Positions 45,346 through 54,523 of a stretch of DNA of 64,000 bases are shown here, piece by piece. The translations under genes and the position numbers were made by a program. Source of the DNA: Bacteroidales bacterium (lineage in GTDB: Bacteria; Bacteroidota; Bacteroidia; Bacteroidales; GCA-2748055); NCBI GenBank assembly GCA_029210585.1, contig JARGFP010000001.1, positions 77,089 to 141,088 of the forward strand, written 5' to 3'. Every line of letters starts with the position of its first letter. The stretch's first letter is position 1. The notes beneath the pieces are model-generated. The model was not told where the DNA came from, did not search any database, and saw only the letters and a program-made list of their open reading frames with translations.

Positions 45346-46191
45346 TCATCCTGCCGTTTCGTTCCGGAAAACAAGTGCACACCAGTCATTCTCGCTGAAA
45401 ATGCCTGCTGCCCGGAATCCGGAATTTTCGGCAGCAACTGTGATTATATCTCTGTCATTCAGCATGATGCCTGAAAGCACCAGTGTGCCACCTCCTGGCA
45501 ACAGCTGGCGAAAGCGGCACATAGATTCAAGCAGCACGTTCCGGTTGATATTTGCCAGCACGATATCAAAGCGCTCATTCCCGGCAACATCAATATCACC
45601 GCGTTTTACAACAATGTTGCTGCAATTGTTGTTTTCAATGTTGTCGCGGGAGTTACTGACCGCCCATTCATCAATATCCACCGCCAGCACCCCGGCAGCG
45701 CCCATCCGGGAGGCCAGTATACTTAACACCGCGGTGCCGCATCCAAGGTCCGCTACTTTTTTCCGGCTGAAATCTAGGGTGCGCATCGCCCGCATCATCA
45801 GCCGGGTGGTTGCATGATGACCGGTACCGAAAGACATTTTCGGATCGATGATGATGTCATGCACAAAGGTTTCATCCTTCCCATGAAAGGAAGCCCTGAT
45901 ACGTACGAAATCATCGATTTCGACAGGCAGGAAATCACTTTCCCATTTAGCATTCCAGTTGATATCAGGAAGCCTCCTGCTGGTATATCCTATGATAATA
46001 TTTTCATTCCCAACCTGTTCCAGGAGTTGTGCCAGCAGCTTCTCATCCTTTTTTGATTCAGGCAGGTACGCAATCATCTGGTCGTCTGATTCCTGGAATC
46101 CTTCGTAATTGTATGCATTCAAAAATGCAATGAGCATCTCCGGGTCTGCAGCCGGGTCTGAAAACGTAAACGTATACTCAATGTAACTCAT
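45346..46191 (-). CDS. prmA: Ribosomal protein L11 methyltransferase
   Basis: 281 residues. PrmA trimethylates ribosomal protein L11. The N-terminal substrate-recognition domain (about 1-100) is followed by the SAM-binding domain with DLGCGTAVLSILASRMGA, AVDIDEWAVSNSRDN and VLANINRNVLLE, and FGTGHHATTRLMM, which are the family motifs. Downstream of tpiA, 193 bases away. Confidence 0.94.
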   Translation of the reverse strand: MSYIEYTFTFSDPAADPEMLIAFLNAYNYEGFQESDDQMIAYLPESKKDEKLLAQLLEQVGNENIIIGYTSRRLPDINWNAKWESDFLPVEIDDFVRIRASFHGKDETFVHDIIIDPKMSFGTGHHATTRLMMRAMRTLDFSRKKVADLGCGTAVLSILASRMGAAGVLAVDIDEWAVSNSRDNIENNNCSNIVVKRGDIDVAGNERFDIVLANINRNVLLESMCRFRQLLPGGGTLVLSGIMLNDRDIITVAAENSGFRAAGIFSENDWCALVFRNETAG

Positions 46192-46384
46192 TGGTGAACA
46201 GGTGGCTCATTTGAACATAGTCAGTGCATTGGCGAACATGCTGCGTAATTGATCATAGTAAGTTCATCTGCAGAAAGCGCATCTGAACAAAGCAACCGCC
46301 TCAGTGAACAGGCAGCATCTTTGAATGTGCTAAGTATGCCTGTACGCAGGCAGCTCATTTTTCCACTGATCTTCCAGGCATTCC

Positions 46385-47137
46385 CTATGCGTACGCATTC
46401 ACGATCCGGATAAAATCATCGGCCTTCAGTGATGCGCCTCCGATCAGCCCGCCGTCCACATCCGGGTTGGCAAATAATTCTTCCGCATTGGATGGTTTGC
46501 AACTCCCGCCGTAAAGCAGTGTTGTATCGTCTGCAACCTGGGAATCAAAAAGTCCGGTAAGCAGGTCGCGGATGTATTTATGCATTTCCTGGGCCTGCTC
46601 CGGGGAAGCGGTAACGCCGGTTCCGATTGCCCAGACGGGTTCATATGCCACGATTACATTTTTCATATCGGAAGATGAAAGTCCTTTCAGCCCGACCGTG
46701 ATCTGTTCCCGGATCACATCGAACAGCTTCCCTGCCTCACGTTCTTCGAGCAATTCTCCACAGCAGAAGATGGGGTAAAGTCCTTTTGAGAGTACCAGCT
46801 GCACCTTCCTGTTCAGCATCTCATTGTCCTCATGGTAATAGGACCTGCGTTCCGAATGGCCTATGATCACATACTCCACGCCGGCTGATTTCAGCATATC
46901 CGGTGAGACTTCACCCGTGTATGCACCGCTTTCTTCGGTGGAACAGTTCTGCGCTGCAAGTTTCACTTCACTAATCACTTCACTGACCTTTGCAAGGTGG
47001 GTAAACGGTGGAGCAATAATCATCAAAGCATCGCTTGTTTTCTCTCCTGAAGATGCTTCAACGGCTTTGGCCAGTTCAAGTCCTTCGTGCAATTGTGTAT
47101 TCATTTTCCAGTTACCTGCAACAATTTTTTGTCTCAT
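46385..47137 (-). CDS. tpiA: Triosephosphate isomerase
   Basis: 250 residues. Interconverts dihydroxyacetone phosphate and glyceraldehyde-3-phosphate. AGNWKMN with the catalytic Lys, IIGHSERR with the catalytic His, and AYEPVWAIGTG with the catalytic Glu and loop 6 are all intact, as is the C-terminal phosphate-binding GGASLK. Lies 81 bases after the ABC permease gene. The 193-base spacer to prmA holds three imperfect copies of a CAGGYRGCTCATTTGAA-like phrase. Confidence 0.97.
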   Translation of the reverse strand: MRQKIVAGNWKMNTQLHEGLELAKAVEASSGEKTSDALMIIAPPFTHLAKVSEVISEVKLAAQNCSTEESGAYTGEVSPDMLKSAGVEYVIIGHSERRSYYHEDNEMLNRKVQLVLSKGLYPIFCCGELLEEREAGKLFDVIREQITVGLKGLSSSDMKNVIVAYEPVWAIGTGVTASPEQAQEMHKYIRDLLTGLFDSQVADDTTLLYGGSCKPSNAEELFANPDVDGGLIGGASLKADDFIRIVNAYA

Positions 47138-47218
47138 GATCGCTTCCTGATTTAAATTATATAATTAGATGGGTCCAAAGATACAAATATTTCATTTTGC
47201 TTCCGGACAAAATCCGCG

Positions 47219-48334
47219 TCAAAGTTGCCTCACCCGGGGATCCAACAGTGCATAAGTAATGTCTACCAGGATATTTACCACTACAAAAATGCAGGCAATC
47301 GTGATCACTGCGCCGAGCACCACCGGCATGTCGTATTGGTTCAGTGCATTGACAATGAGATATCCAAGTCCCTTCCATCCGAATATGTATTCAACGAACA
47401 CCACTCCTGCCATGAGTGAAGCAAACCAGCCGCTGACTGCGGTAACGATGGGGTTCATCGAATTGCGCATTGCATGCCTGAGAATGATTCGTGAAAAACG
47501 CAATCCTTTTGCCCGGGCGGTCCTGATGTAATCCTGTCCAAGCACATCCAGCATGGCATTGCGGGAAAGCTGTATGATGATTGAAAGCGGTCTGATTCCA
47601 AGTGTGAGTGCAGGTAACAGGAGGTTTTTCAACTGTAGCACCCTCCCGTTTCCCAAGTCATCGATCTCGTAAATATTCCCGGTCAGATTCAGGTGGGTGA
47701 CATCGGCCAGGACGAATGCAAAAAACCATCCAAAGAGAATGGCGGTGAAAAAAGAGGGAAGGGAAACCCCTATGGTACTGACAACCAGTGCTACCCGGTC
47801 AAAAACGCTGTTTTTCCACACTGCACACAGGATCCCGGTAAACAGCCCGATCACGAATGCAAAGACCATGGAAGTGAGCGCGAGCAGGAAAGTGGTGGGC
47901 AACACATCCCCGATCATGCCGGTAACCGTTCGCCGGTTCTGATAACTCATCCCCAGGTAAGGCGGTTTTACAACAAGTGAACGCTGACTGCCGCATAGCA
48001 GCACAGTGGCCCGGGGATACCGTTGCTGGTCGAAATAAAAATAATGTTCAGGATCTGTATGGTTATGGACGGAGAGCGGGGAAAGGTCATTCAGGTACCT
48101 GGCATACTGCAGGCTCATTTTCCTGTCCAGTCCCAGTTCCTTACGTATCATCTCCACGGTCTGCATATCTGCGCGCTGACCCAGCATCATACGTGCCGGG
48201 TCACCGGGCAGGACATTGAAGAGGAAGAAGACCAGGGTCACCACACCCCAAAGGACAAGCAGTCCGTAAAGAAATTTTCCAAAAATCCTGCTAGCCACGA
48301 CGGTCCGGGTTCTTGGTTGGAATGAACCGGGCAA
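47219..48334 (-). CDS. DppB-type ABC transporter permease
   Basis: 371 residues with six membrane segments in the BPD_transp_1 arrangement: an N-terminal helix (GLLVLWGVVTLVFFLFNVLPGDP), a long periplasmic loop, then five helices. The EAA-type coupling motif is GQDYIRTARAKGLRFSRIILRHAMRN. The family imports oligopeptides, dipeptides or nickel. No partner permease, ATPase or binding protein is in the window. The ATG at 48334 lies 44 bases inside the preceding gene; a GTG at 48298 would give an 8-base overlap and starts nearer the first helix, so the true start is uncertain. Confidence 0.88.
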   Translation of the reverse strand: MPGSFQPRTRTVVASRIFGKFLYGLLVLWGVVTLVFFLFNVLPGDPARMMLGQRADMQTVEMIRKELGLDRKMSLQYARYLNDLSPLSVHNHTDPEHYFYFDQQRYPRATVLLCGSQRSLVVKPPYLGMSYQNRRTVTGMIGDVLPTTFLLALTSMVFAFVIGLFTGILCAVWKNSVFDRVALVVSTIGVSLPSFFTAILFGWFFAFVLADVTHLNLTGNIYEIDDLGNGRVLQLKNLLLPALTLGIRPLSIIIQLSRNAMLDVLGQDYIRTARAKGLRFSRIILRHAMRNSMNPIVTAVSGWFASLMAGVVFVEYIFGWKGLGYLIVNALNQYDMPVVLGAVITIACIFVVVNILVDITYALLDPRVRQL

Positions 48335-49661
48335 ACATCATAAGGAGAATAACGGTAAGTACAAAGATGATCCATGTGTTCCTGTCGGTACGTTTCATGA
48401 GCCGTTCCGTAAGTACCTGCTGTGCGGTTCTGCCAAAATCGATCATCTCCCAGTTCATGTCATCCATATACCCTTCTTCAATGAGCATCATGACCTCAGG
48501 ATCCTGCTCTTCGGTATATTGCCGGATCATTTCGGGCCAGCCCGGCTCCCATTCTTCCATGGATGGGAAATCCCTCCACGACCATTTTCCAACAATCGTA
48601 CCGTCCTTGATCATTACAAAACCCGGATTGGAGCGAACCACTGTTTTCAGCATCGTCTCATCAGCAGCATGAAATTCATATTCAATTCCATTGGAACGCG
48701 TGATTTCTTCAACCGCAGCGCCGGCTGAAGCCGTAACAGGCACGAACCTGAAATCTGTTGAAAATTTTTCCAGTCCGGCCCATAGATTGCCATCAGCAAA
48801 TAAATTCCCTTCAGCCTTTTCGAGGTTATAGCTGATCATCATCAGGGTGTAGCCCTCGAATGACAGCAACGCATCGGTAAAATCAAATCCCTCAGGGTCC
48901 ATGATCCCAAAATCAGCAATAGGGGGTTCATACCCCTTGCTGACCAGGTTCGATTCACTGGTGACAAATTCATACAGGGAGGAGTCATTCGGATAGTTTT
49001 CAATGGTAAACTCCTCTGTCACACCGGTCTCAAGATTTTTATAATACAACAGCGTTTCATATTCATCCACGGGTGCCCCTTCCGGAACTTGCATCTCTCC
49101 GGGAATGTATGTACCGATGTCATAAGGCCGGAAATCGAGTACCGGCAGGTGGCGCATGGCACCCAGAGAAAGGAGGGTGCTCCCGGCAAAAAAGATCAGG
49201 ATCAGCAATACTTCAAGACCGGTGGAATGCACATTCTCCGACCGTTTCGCTGACCGGAAAAGGATCAGCACAAAGACCATGAAGACCACGTTCTTGAAGA
49301 AAGTCTCCCAGTTCGTCATCACGATTGCATCACCAAAACATCCGCAATCTGTAACCGGGTTCGTAAGTGCAAGGACAAAGGTAAGTGCCGTGAAAAACGA
49401 CATAAATACCAGCAGCACCCGGTAAGTCCGCCGTTTCTGGTAACCCAGGATCAGCACCAGTCCGAGCACGAGTTCGAAGCCCGCCAGCAGGATGCCGAGC
49501 GGAAGGCTCAGCGCATCGAGCCACTCCAGTCCGAACGCCTGAAAATAATCTGAAAACTTATAGGATGATCCGAGGGGGTCAATTGCCTTGACAAACCCGC
49601 TGAAGATAAACAATACTCCGAGTAAAAGCCGACTGATATACCTGGTTGCTCTCATACACAA
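48291..49661 (-). CDS. DoxX-like membrane protein, BT_3928 family
   Basis: 456 residues. The N-terminal part holds about four membrane segments of the DoxX/MauE type (SRLLLGVLFIFSGFVKAIDP, LPLGILLAGFELVLGLVLIL) with the paired-cysteine motif TDCGCFGDA after helix three, which in MauE-like proteins goes with disulfide chemistry. The C-terminal half is a periplasmic domain of thioredoxin-like character (MMISYNLEKAEGN, NPGFVMIKDGTIVGKWSW), then a final membrane helix. The exact role is unknown. It overlaps the permease gene, and tmk ends 12 bases upstream: tmk-doxX-permease-tpiA is a likely unit. Start could also be the ATG at 49655. Confidence 0.85.
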   Translation of the reverse strand: MCMRATRYISRLLLGVLFIFSGFVKAIDPLGSSYKFSDYFQAFGLEWLDALSLPLGILLAGFELVLGLVLILGYQKRRTYRVLLVFMSFFTALTFVLALTNPVTDCGCFGDAIVMTNWETFFKNVVFMVFVLILFRSAKRSENVHSTGLEVLLILIFFAGSTLLSLGAMRHLPVLDFRPYDIGTYIPGEMQVPEGAPVDEYETLLYYKNLETGVTEEFTIENYPNDSSLYEFVTSESNLVSKGYEPPIADFGIMDPEGFDFTDALLSFEGYTLMMISYNLEKAEGNLFADGNLWAGLEKFSTDFRFVPVTASAGAAVEEITRSNGIEYEFHAADETMLKTVVRSNPGFVMIKDGTIVGKWSWRDFPSMEEWEPGWPEMIRQYTEEQDPEVMMLIEEGYMDDMNWEMIDFGRTAQQVLTERLMKRTDRNTWIIFVLTVILLMMFARFIPTKNPDRRG

Positions 49662-49672
49662 AATTTCTTTTA

Positions 49673-50347
49673 TTATAACCCCGTCACGAGTTTAAGGTTC
49701 TCAAAAATTTCCCCTGGCGGTTTCATTGCTCCCCTTTCGTCTGCGCAGTTCACAATGGTAAGATCGCCATAACCGGCACATACCGTGTGGTAGATGGCCC
49801 TGACCTTCTCCTGGAAAGAGAGGTCATTCTCATGAATATCCTTCCTGCCATTCAGGTATTGCCGGTCCTCCCCGTTTCGCTGCTCCGTCAGGCGCATTTT
49901 TGTAAAGTCGAAAGGTACATCAAGGAAGATATTCATGTCGGGAACCGGCAGCCTGTGTTCTCTGTATTCGAGGTCCATGATCCATTCTGCAAGCATTTCC
50001 TGTTCCCGGGGATCATCCAGTTTGGCACACTGAAAGGCAATGTTGGAATACACGTAGCGATCCACGATGACCAGGTGATCGTCTTCCATCCACTGTTCCA
50101 TGACAGCACTGGCATCTTTACGGTCACCGGCAAAAATCAGTGCAACGAGGTAGGGATCCACCTGGTCGATCTCACCCATCTCTCCACGCAGGAAACGTGC
50201 GATAAGTTTGCCGTACACACCTTCCTCGAGACGCGGAAAATGCAGGTACCGGTATTTCATCTCCATGCGTTCCAGGTGGGCCCGCAGCATTTCCACCTGT
50301 GTTGATTTTCCTGATCCGTCCAATCCTTCTATTACAAGGAATCTCAT
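49673..50347 (-). CDS. tmk: dTMP kinase
   Basis: 224 residues. Phosphorylates dTMP to dTDP. P-loop IEGLDGSGKSTQ at the N-terminus, DRYVYSNIAFQ (the DRY/H motif) and a lid region near residues 150-165 (MRLTEQRNGEDRQYLN). Length is at the upper end of the family. Divergent from folP with 63 bases between. Confidence 0.93.
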   Translation of the reverse strand: MRFLVIEGLDGSGKSTQVEMLRAHLERMEMKYRYLHFPRLEEGVYGKLIARFLRGEMGEIDQVDPYLVALIFAGDRKDASAVMEQWMEDDHLVIVDRYVYSNIAFQCAKLDDPREQEMLAEWIMDLEYREHRLPVPDMNIFLDVPFDFTKMRLTEQRNGEDRQYLNGRKDIHENDLSFQEKVRAIYHTVCAGYGDLTIVNCADERGAMKPPGEIFENLKLVTGL

Positions 50348-50410
50348 TACTGCTTTTCGATTGAAAATGGAATATTTTTACTTAATTTGTCATCGTTTTA
50401 CCTATGACCC

Positions 50411-51289
50411 ATGCCTGAAAACAACGCTAAAGATACATTTTTTTCAAAGAACCGCAGTCTTAATTGCAGGGGCAGATTACTGGGGCTGGAAACCCCTAAA
50501 GTAATGGGTATTCTGAATGTGACGCCGGATTCATTCTTTGATGGTAGCAGGTATACCGATCCTGCTGCTGCGCTGGACCGCGTAAGGGAAATGGTCAGCG
50601 AAGGTGCCGACATCATTGACATCGGGGCCGCTTCATCCAGGCCGGGTGCAGGACTCATGGATGCAGGGGAAGAACTCTCCAGGCTGGAACCAGTAATGCA
50701 ACTGGTGCGCGGCGAATTCCCCGACCTGGTCCTTTCTGTGGATACCTACAACGCCGAGGTTGCCAAACAGGCTGTTACACATTTTGAAGCTGATATTATT
50801 AACGATATCTCGGCCGGGGAGCTGGATCCCGGAATGATCCCGCTGATCGCAAAACTCAATGTTCCCTATATCGTCATGCATATGAAAGGCGTGCCTGGTG
50901 ACATGCAGGACAACCCTGTATATCACAACGTCACCGACGAGATCATCCAGTATTTTTCACAGAAAGTGCACATTTTACACAATGAAGGTATTTCTGATGT
51001 ATTGCTTGATCCCGGGTTTGGATTTGGCAAAACCATGGACCACAATTATGAACTTCTTTCCCAGGTAAGTGCTTTCCAGATGTTTGAACTACCTGTCGTT
51101 GCAGGTGTTTCGCGCAAAGGCATGATCTACAGGCTCCTTGAATCCTCCAGTGAAGAGGCCCTGAACGGCACTACGGCTGTCCATATGCTTCTTCTGCAGG
51201 GGGGAATCAACATCATCAGGGTTCATGATGTGAAGGAGGCAAAGGAAGCGGTTACCATTTTCAACCAGACAGTTCGTAAGTCGGGCTGA
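50411..51289 (+). CDS. folP: Dihydropteroate synthase
   Basis: 292 residues. Condenses p-aminobenzoate with the pterin pyrophosphate in folate synthesis, the target of sulfonamides. Motifs: KVMGILNVTPDSFFDGSRY, GADIIDIGAASSRPGA, LSVDTYNAEVA, VMHMKGVPGDMQ, LDPGFGFGKT and GVSRKGMIYRLL. Followed by cdaA 35 bases on, a pair common in Bacteroidota. Confidence 0.95.
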   Translation: MPENNAKDTFFSKNRSLNCRGRLLGLETPKVMGILNVTPDSFFDGSRYTDPAAALDRVREMVSEGADIIDIGAASSRPGAGLMDAGEELSRLEPVMQLVRGEFPDLVLSVDTYNAEVAKQAVTHFEADIINDISAGELDPGMIPLIAKLNVPYIVMHMKGVPGDMQDNPVYHNVTDEIIQYFSQKVHILHNEGISDVLLDPGFGFGKTMDHNYELLSQVSAFQMFELPVVAGVSRKGMIYRLLESSSEEALNGTTAVHMLLLQGGINIIRVHDVKEAKEAVTIFNQTVRKSG

Positions 51290-51324
51290 CTGCTTTCCAC
51301 ATCTTTTTGTACATTTGTTCCGGA

Positions 51325-52116
51325 ATGTTGTCATTATTTATTCATATCAGGCTCCTGGACATCATCGATATCTTTTTGGTGGCCTGGCTGCTCTACCAGC
51401 TATACATGCTGGTACGGGGAACCGTGGCGCTGAACATCATCGTGGTGATTGCAGCGATCTATATTTTCTGGTGGGTAACCAGGGCGCTCCAGATGGAGCT
51501 GCTCAGTAAAATTATCGGGCAGGTGATCGGCGTGGGTGTCATCGCACTGATCATTGTCTTTCAGCAGGAGATCCGCCGTTTTCTGATCTACATGGGATCG
51601 CGGTACGTGGATGGCAATATGATCAGTCTCGACCGGATTTTCAACATGCGTTTCGAGGCCAAACCCAGGATCCCCATCAAATCTGTGCTCAAGGCGGTAA
51701 TGCAGATGTCGCAGACAAAAACAGGTGCACTGATCGTGATCCGGAGAAAATCGAATCTGAAGATGTATACCGAATCGGCTGAGATCCTGAACAGCGCCAC
51801 TTCCAGCAGGCTGATCACAAGTATTTTCAATAAAACAGGCCCCCTGCATGACGGAGCGCTGGTGATGGACCGCGACCAGCTGGTAGCGGCCAGGGTGATC
51901 CTGCCGGTAACCGACAAACCGAACCTTCCACCGGAATATGGGCTCAGGCACCGGGCTGCACTGGGGATGTCCGAGGTAACCGATTCACTGATCATCGTGG
52001 TATCAGAAGAGACGGGCCAGATTTCCATTGCCGAAAACGGCATTCTTCAGAAAAACATAGGCATCCAGCTTCTGACCCAGAAGCTGGAAGAAGAATTCGG
52101 AGACAAATCCCAGTAA
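51325..52116 (+). CDS. cdaA: Diadenylate cyclase CdaA
   Basis: 263 residues from the ATG at 51325; the frame runs back to a TTG at 51307. Three N-terminal membrane helices (about 5-90) lead to a DAC domain with the catalytic motifs DGALVMD and RHRAALGMSE. It makes c-di-AMP from two ATP at the membrane. In Bacteroidota c-di-AMP affects envelope and osmotic homeostasis, which is family knowledge, not visible here. No CdaR-like partner is adjacent; folP is upstream. Stop is 3 bases from the convergent plsY stop. Confidence 0.94.
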   Translation: MLSLFIHIRLLDIIDIFLVAWLLYQLYMLVRGTVALNIIVVIAAIYIFWWVTRALQMELLSKIIGQVIGVGVIALIIVFQQEIRRFLIYMGSRYVDGNMISLDRIFNMRFEAKPRIPIKSVLKAVMQMSQTKTGALIVIRRKSNLKMYTESAEILNSATSSRLITSIFNKTGPLHDGALVMDRDQLVAARVILPVTDKPNLPPEYGLRHRAALGMSEVTDSLIIVVSEETGQISIAENGILQKNIGIQLLTQKLEEEFGDKSQ

Positions 52117-52119
52117 ACC

Positions 52120-52773
52120 CTATTGCTTTTTTTTGAAAAGGAAAGTAGCCTTGTTTTCCTTTCCGGCTTTCAATCGCATGATATTCTTACGGTGTGTGAT
52201 GACCAGCAGCAGGGCTGCGACAATCGAAAATATCCACAGGGAAATGTACGGGGAATGAAATACCGCGATCAGCCAAACCGGGAACGAGATGCCGGCTGAA
52301 ACGGATCCGAGCGAAACATATTGGGAAAGCAGCAGCACCAAAATAAATACTCCAAGTGCAGCTGCCGTGGCAGCCGGATGCAGTGCCAGGCAGACCCCGC
52401 CGATGGTGGCAACACCTTTTCCTCCCCTGAAACCTGCAAAAACTGGGAAAATGTGACCGGTCACCGCCAGAATTCCCAACAGGATAGCAAGCATCATGAA
52501 TGCCTCCTCCCCTGTCCCCAATGACTGCTGCAGTTTTAAGAGGTTCACTGCTGCCCAGCCTTTCAGCATGTCGATCAGCAATACCGGCACCCCGGTCCGG
52601 ACACCAAGCACCCGCATCACATTGGTGGCGCCCGCGTTACCGCTGCCATGGTCACGGACATCGATGCCGTGGAAGACACGGCCGGTCCAGACCGCTGTAG
52701 GTATAGACCCCAGCAGGTATGCTGCAGGAGCCATCCAGGCCAGGAATGCAAAAGATGTAACCGCTTCTCCCAT
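52120..52773 (-). CDS. plsY: Acyl-phosphate glycerol-3-phosphate acyltransferase
   Basis: 217 residues, about five membrane helices. PlsY transfers the acyl group of acyl-phosphate to glycerol-3-phosphate, the first acylation in phospholipid synthesis. The three conserved cytoplasmic motifs are seen: AYLLGSIPTAVW, DHGSGNAGATNVMR and GHIFPVFAGFRGGKGVAT. Four bases after pckA, so co-transcribed. Confidence 0.95.
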   Translation of the reverse strand: MGEAVTSFAFLAWMAPAAYLLGSIPTAVWTGRVFHGIDVRDHGSGNAGATNVMRVLGVRTGVPVLLIDMLKGWAAVNLLKLQQSLGTGEEAFMMLAILLGILAVTGHIFPVFAGFRGGKGVATIGGVCLALHPAATAAALGVFILVLLLSQYVSLGSVSAGISFPVWLIAVFHSPYISLWIFSIVAALLLVITHRKNIMRLKAGKENKATFLFKKKQ

Positions 52774-52777
52774 GGAT

Positions 52778-54397
52778 TCAGATTACCGGACCCGCAGCCT
52801 TTTCCAGTCGCTGTCCTTCTTCGTTGTCGGTAAACTGTCTGAAATTACTGATGAACTTTGCTGCCAGGTCGCGGGCCTTGCGCTCCCACTCAGCAGGATC
52901 CTCGTAGGTATCCCTCGGATCAAGTATTGCATCATCGACACCTGGCAATGATACAGGTATCTCCAGGTTAAAATGGGGAACCACTTTTGTATCGGCCTTA
53001 TCGATGTCGCCGTTCAGGATAGCGTTAATGATCCCGCGGGTATCCTTGATGGAGATCCGTTTGCCTGTGCCGTTCCAACCGGTATTCACCAGGTAGGCTT
53101 TTGAACCTGCAGCTTCCATGCGCTTGACCAGTTCCTCACCGTATTTTGTTGGGTGCAGTGTAAGGAAGGCGGCACCAAAACATGCAGAGAATGCCGGCAC
53201 TGGCTCCGTAATACCCCGTTCCGTTCCCGCAAGCTTGGCTGTGAAACCGGAGAGAAAATGATATTTTGTCTGGTCCGGTGTAAGTTTCGATACCGGCGGC
53301 ATCACGCCAAAGGCATCGGCAGTAAGAAAAATCACGCGTTTTGCATGGCCTGCCCTGGACACCGGTTTTACGATGTTATCGATGTGATAGATTGGGTAGG
53401 ATACACGTGTATTTTCGGTGATCGAACCATCATCAAAATCCACTTTCCCATTGGCATCGACAGAAACATTTTCCAGGAGGGCATCGCGACGTATGGCGTT
53501 ATAGATGTCGGGTTCATTTTCCCTGCTCAGGTGAATGGTCTTGGCATAGCAACCGCCCTCGAAATTAAAAATCCCGTCGTCATCCCACCCATGCTCATCA
53601 TCCCCGATCAGTGCCCTGTTCGGATCTGTGGAAAGGGTCGTTTTCCCGGTTCCGGAAAGTCCGAAAAAGATCGCCGTATCTCCATCCTCGCCCACATTTG
53701 CGGAGCAATGCATGGCAGCTATTCCGCGCAGGGGCAGGTAATAGTTCATGATCGAAAAAATTCCCTTTTTCATTTCCCCGCCGTACCAGGAGCCACCAAT
53801 CACCCCCATCCGCTCGGTAAGGTTAAAAAAAACAAATACCTCGGAGTGGAGGCCCTGTTCCTTCCATGAGGGATTGGTGGTTTTTGCCGCATTCAGCATA
53901 ACAAAATCGGGTTTGAATGCTTCCAGCTCCTCTTCAGTTGGCCGTATGAACATGTTTTTCACAAAATGTGCCTGCCAGGCAACCTCCATGATAAAACGCA
54001 CACTGAGCCGGCTGTCCTTGTTGGCTCCGCAATAGCAATCCATTACAAACAGTCGTTTCCCTGAAAGCTGTTCTGATGCCAGTTGGTAGCCTTTTCCCCA
54101 GACCTCCTGTGAGATGGGTTTATTGTCAGAGGATTTTGCTTTCTCGGATCGCCACCAAACGGTATCACGTGTGGTATCATCAAGCACGATGTACTTGTCC
54201 TTGGGTGACCGCCCGGTAAAAATTCCAGTATCCACCTTCACGGCCCCGAATTCCGACTCGACACCTGTTTCATAACCTTCCAGGTCGTCACGCAATTCCT
54301 CATTATAAAACACCTCATATGACGGGTTATGCAGGATTTCGGGGTTGCCAGTAATCCCATATTGTTCCAGGTTCAGGTCAATTTTTTTACTGGTCAT
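52778..54397 (-). CDS. pckA: Phosphoenolpyruvate carboxykinase (ATP)
   Basis: 539 residues. Converts oxaloacetate and ATP to phosphoenolpyruvate, CO2 and ADP, and in fermentative Bacteroidota often runs toward oxaloacetate. [14 protein letters not shown] is the P-loop, [22 protein letters not shown] the metal-binding segment (in pieces [11 protein letters not shown] and [10 protein letters not shown]), and [10 protein letters not shown] the C-terminal signature. It lies just after ppdK, which acts on the same metabolite, with a terminator between. Confidence 0.97.
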   Translation of the reverse strand: MTSKKIDLNLEQYGITGNPEILHNPSYEVFYNEELRDDLEGYETGVESEFGAVKVDTGIFTGRSPKDKYIVLDDTTRDTVWWRSEKAKSSDNKPISQEVWGKGYQLASEQLSGKRLFVMDCYCGANKDSRLSVRFIMEVAWQAHFVKNMFIRPTEEELEAFKPDFVMLNAAKTTNPSWKEQGLHSEVFVFFNLTERMGVIGGSWYGGEMKKGIFSIMNYYLPLRGIAAMHCSANVGEDGDTAIFFGLSGTGKTTLSTDPNRALIGDDEHGWDDDGIFNFEGGCYAKTIHLSRENEPDIYNAIRRDALLENVSVDANGKVDFDDGSITENTRVSYPIYHIDNIVKPVSRAGHAKRVIFLTADAFGVMPPVSKLTPDQTKYHFLSGFTAKLAGTERGITEPVPAFSACFGAAFLTLHPTKYGEELVKRMEAAGSKAYLVNTGWNGTGKRISIKDTRGIINAILNGDIDKADTKVVPHFNLEIPVSLPGVDDAILDPRDTYEDPAEWERKARDLAAKFISNFRQFTDNEEGQRLEKAAGPVI

Positions 54398-54465
54398 AAA
54401 GCGCTATTTTGAATAAGTAACTTGTTTGGGCGATGATCCCCGGACGGGGATTCTATTCAAAGATC

Positions 54466-54503
54466 AAAAAAAAAGCAGTAAAAACAAAGTTCTACTGCTT
54501 TTT
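54466..54503 (-). terminator. Terminator of ppdK
   Basis: AAAAAGCAGTA (54470-54480) and TACTGCTTTTT (54493-54503) form a perfect 11-bp stem with a 12-base loop. On the minus strand a run of nine T follows. It ends ppdK 20 bases after its stop, so pckA-plsY needs its own promoter in 54398-54465. Confidence 0.85.
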
Positions 54504-54523
54504 AAAGAGATTATCTGTAATTA

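Noticed and set aside
46192-46384. Repeat element between prmA and tpiA
   Set aside because: Three phrases resemble each other (CAGG..GCTCATTTGAA), but they are short and diverged; not strong enough for a separate feature.
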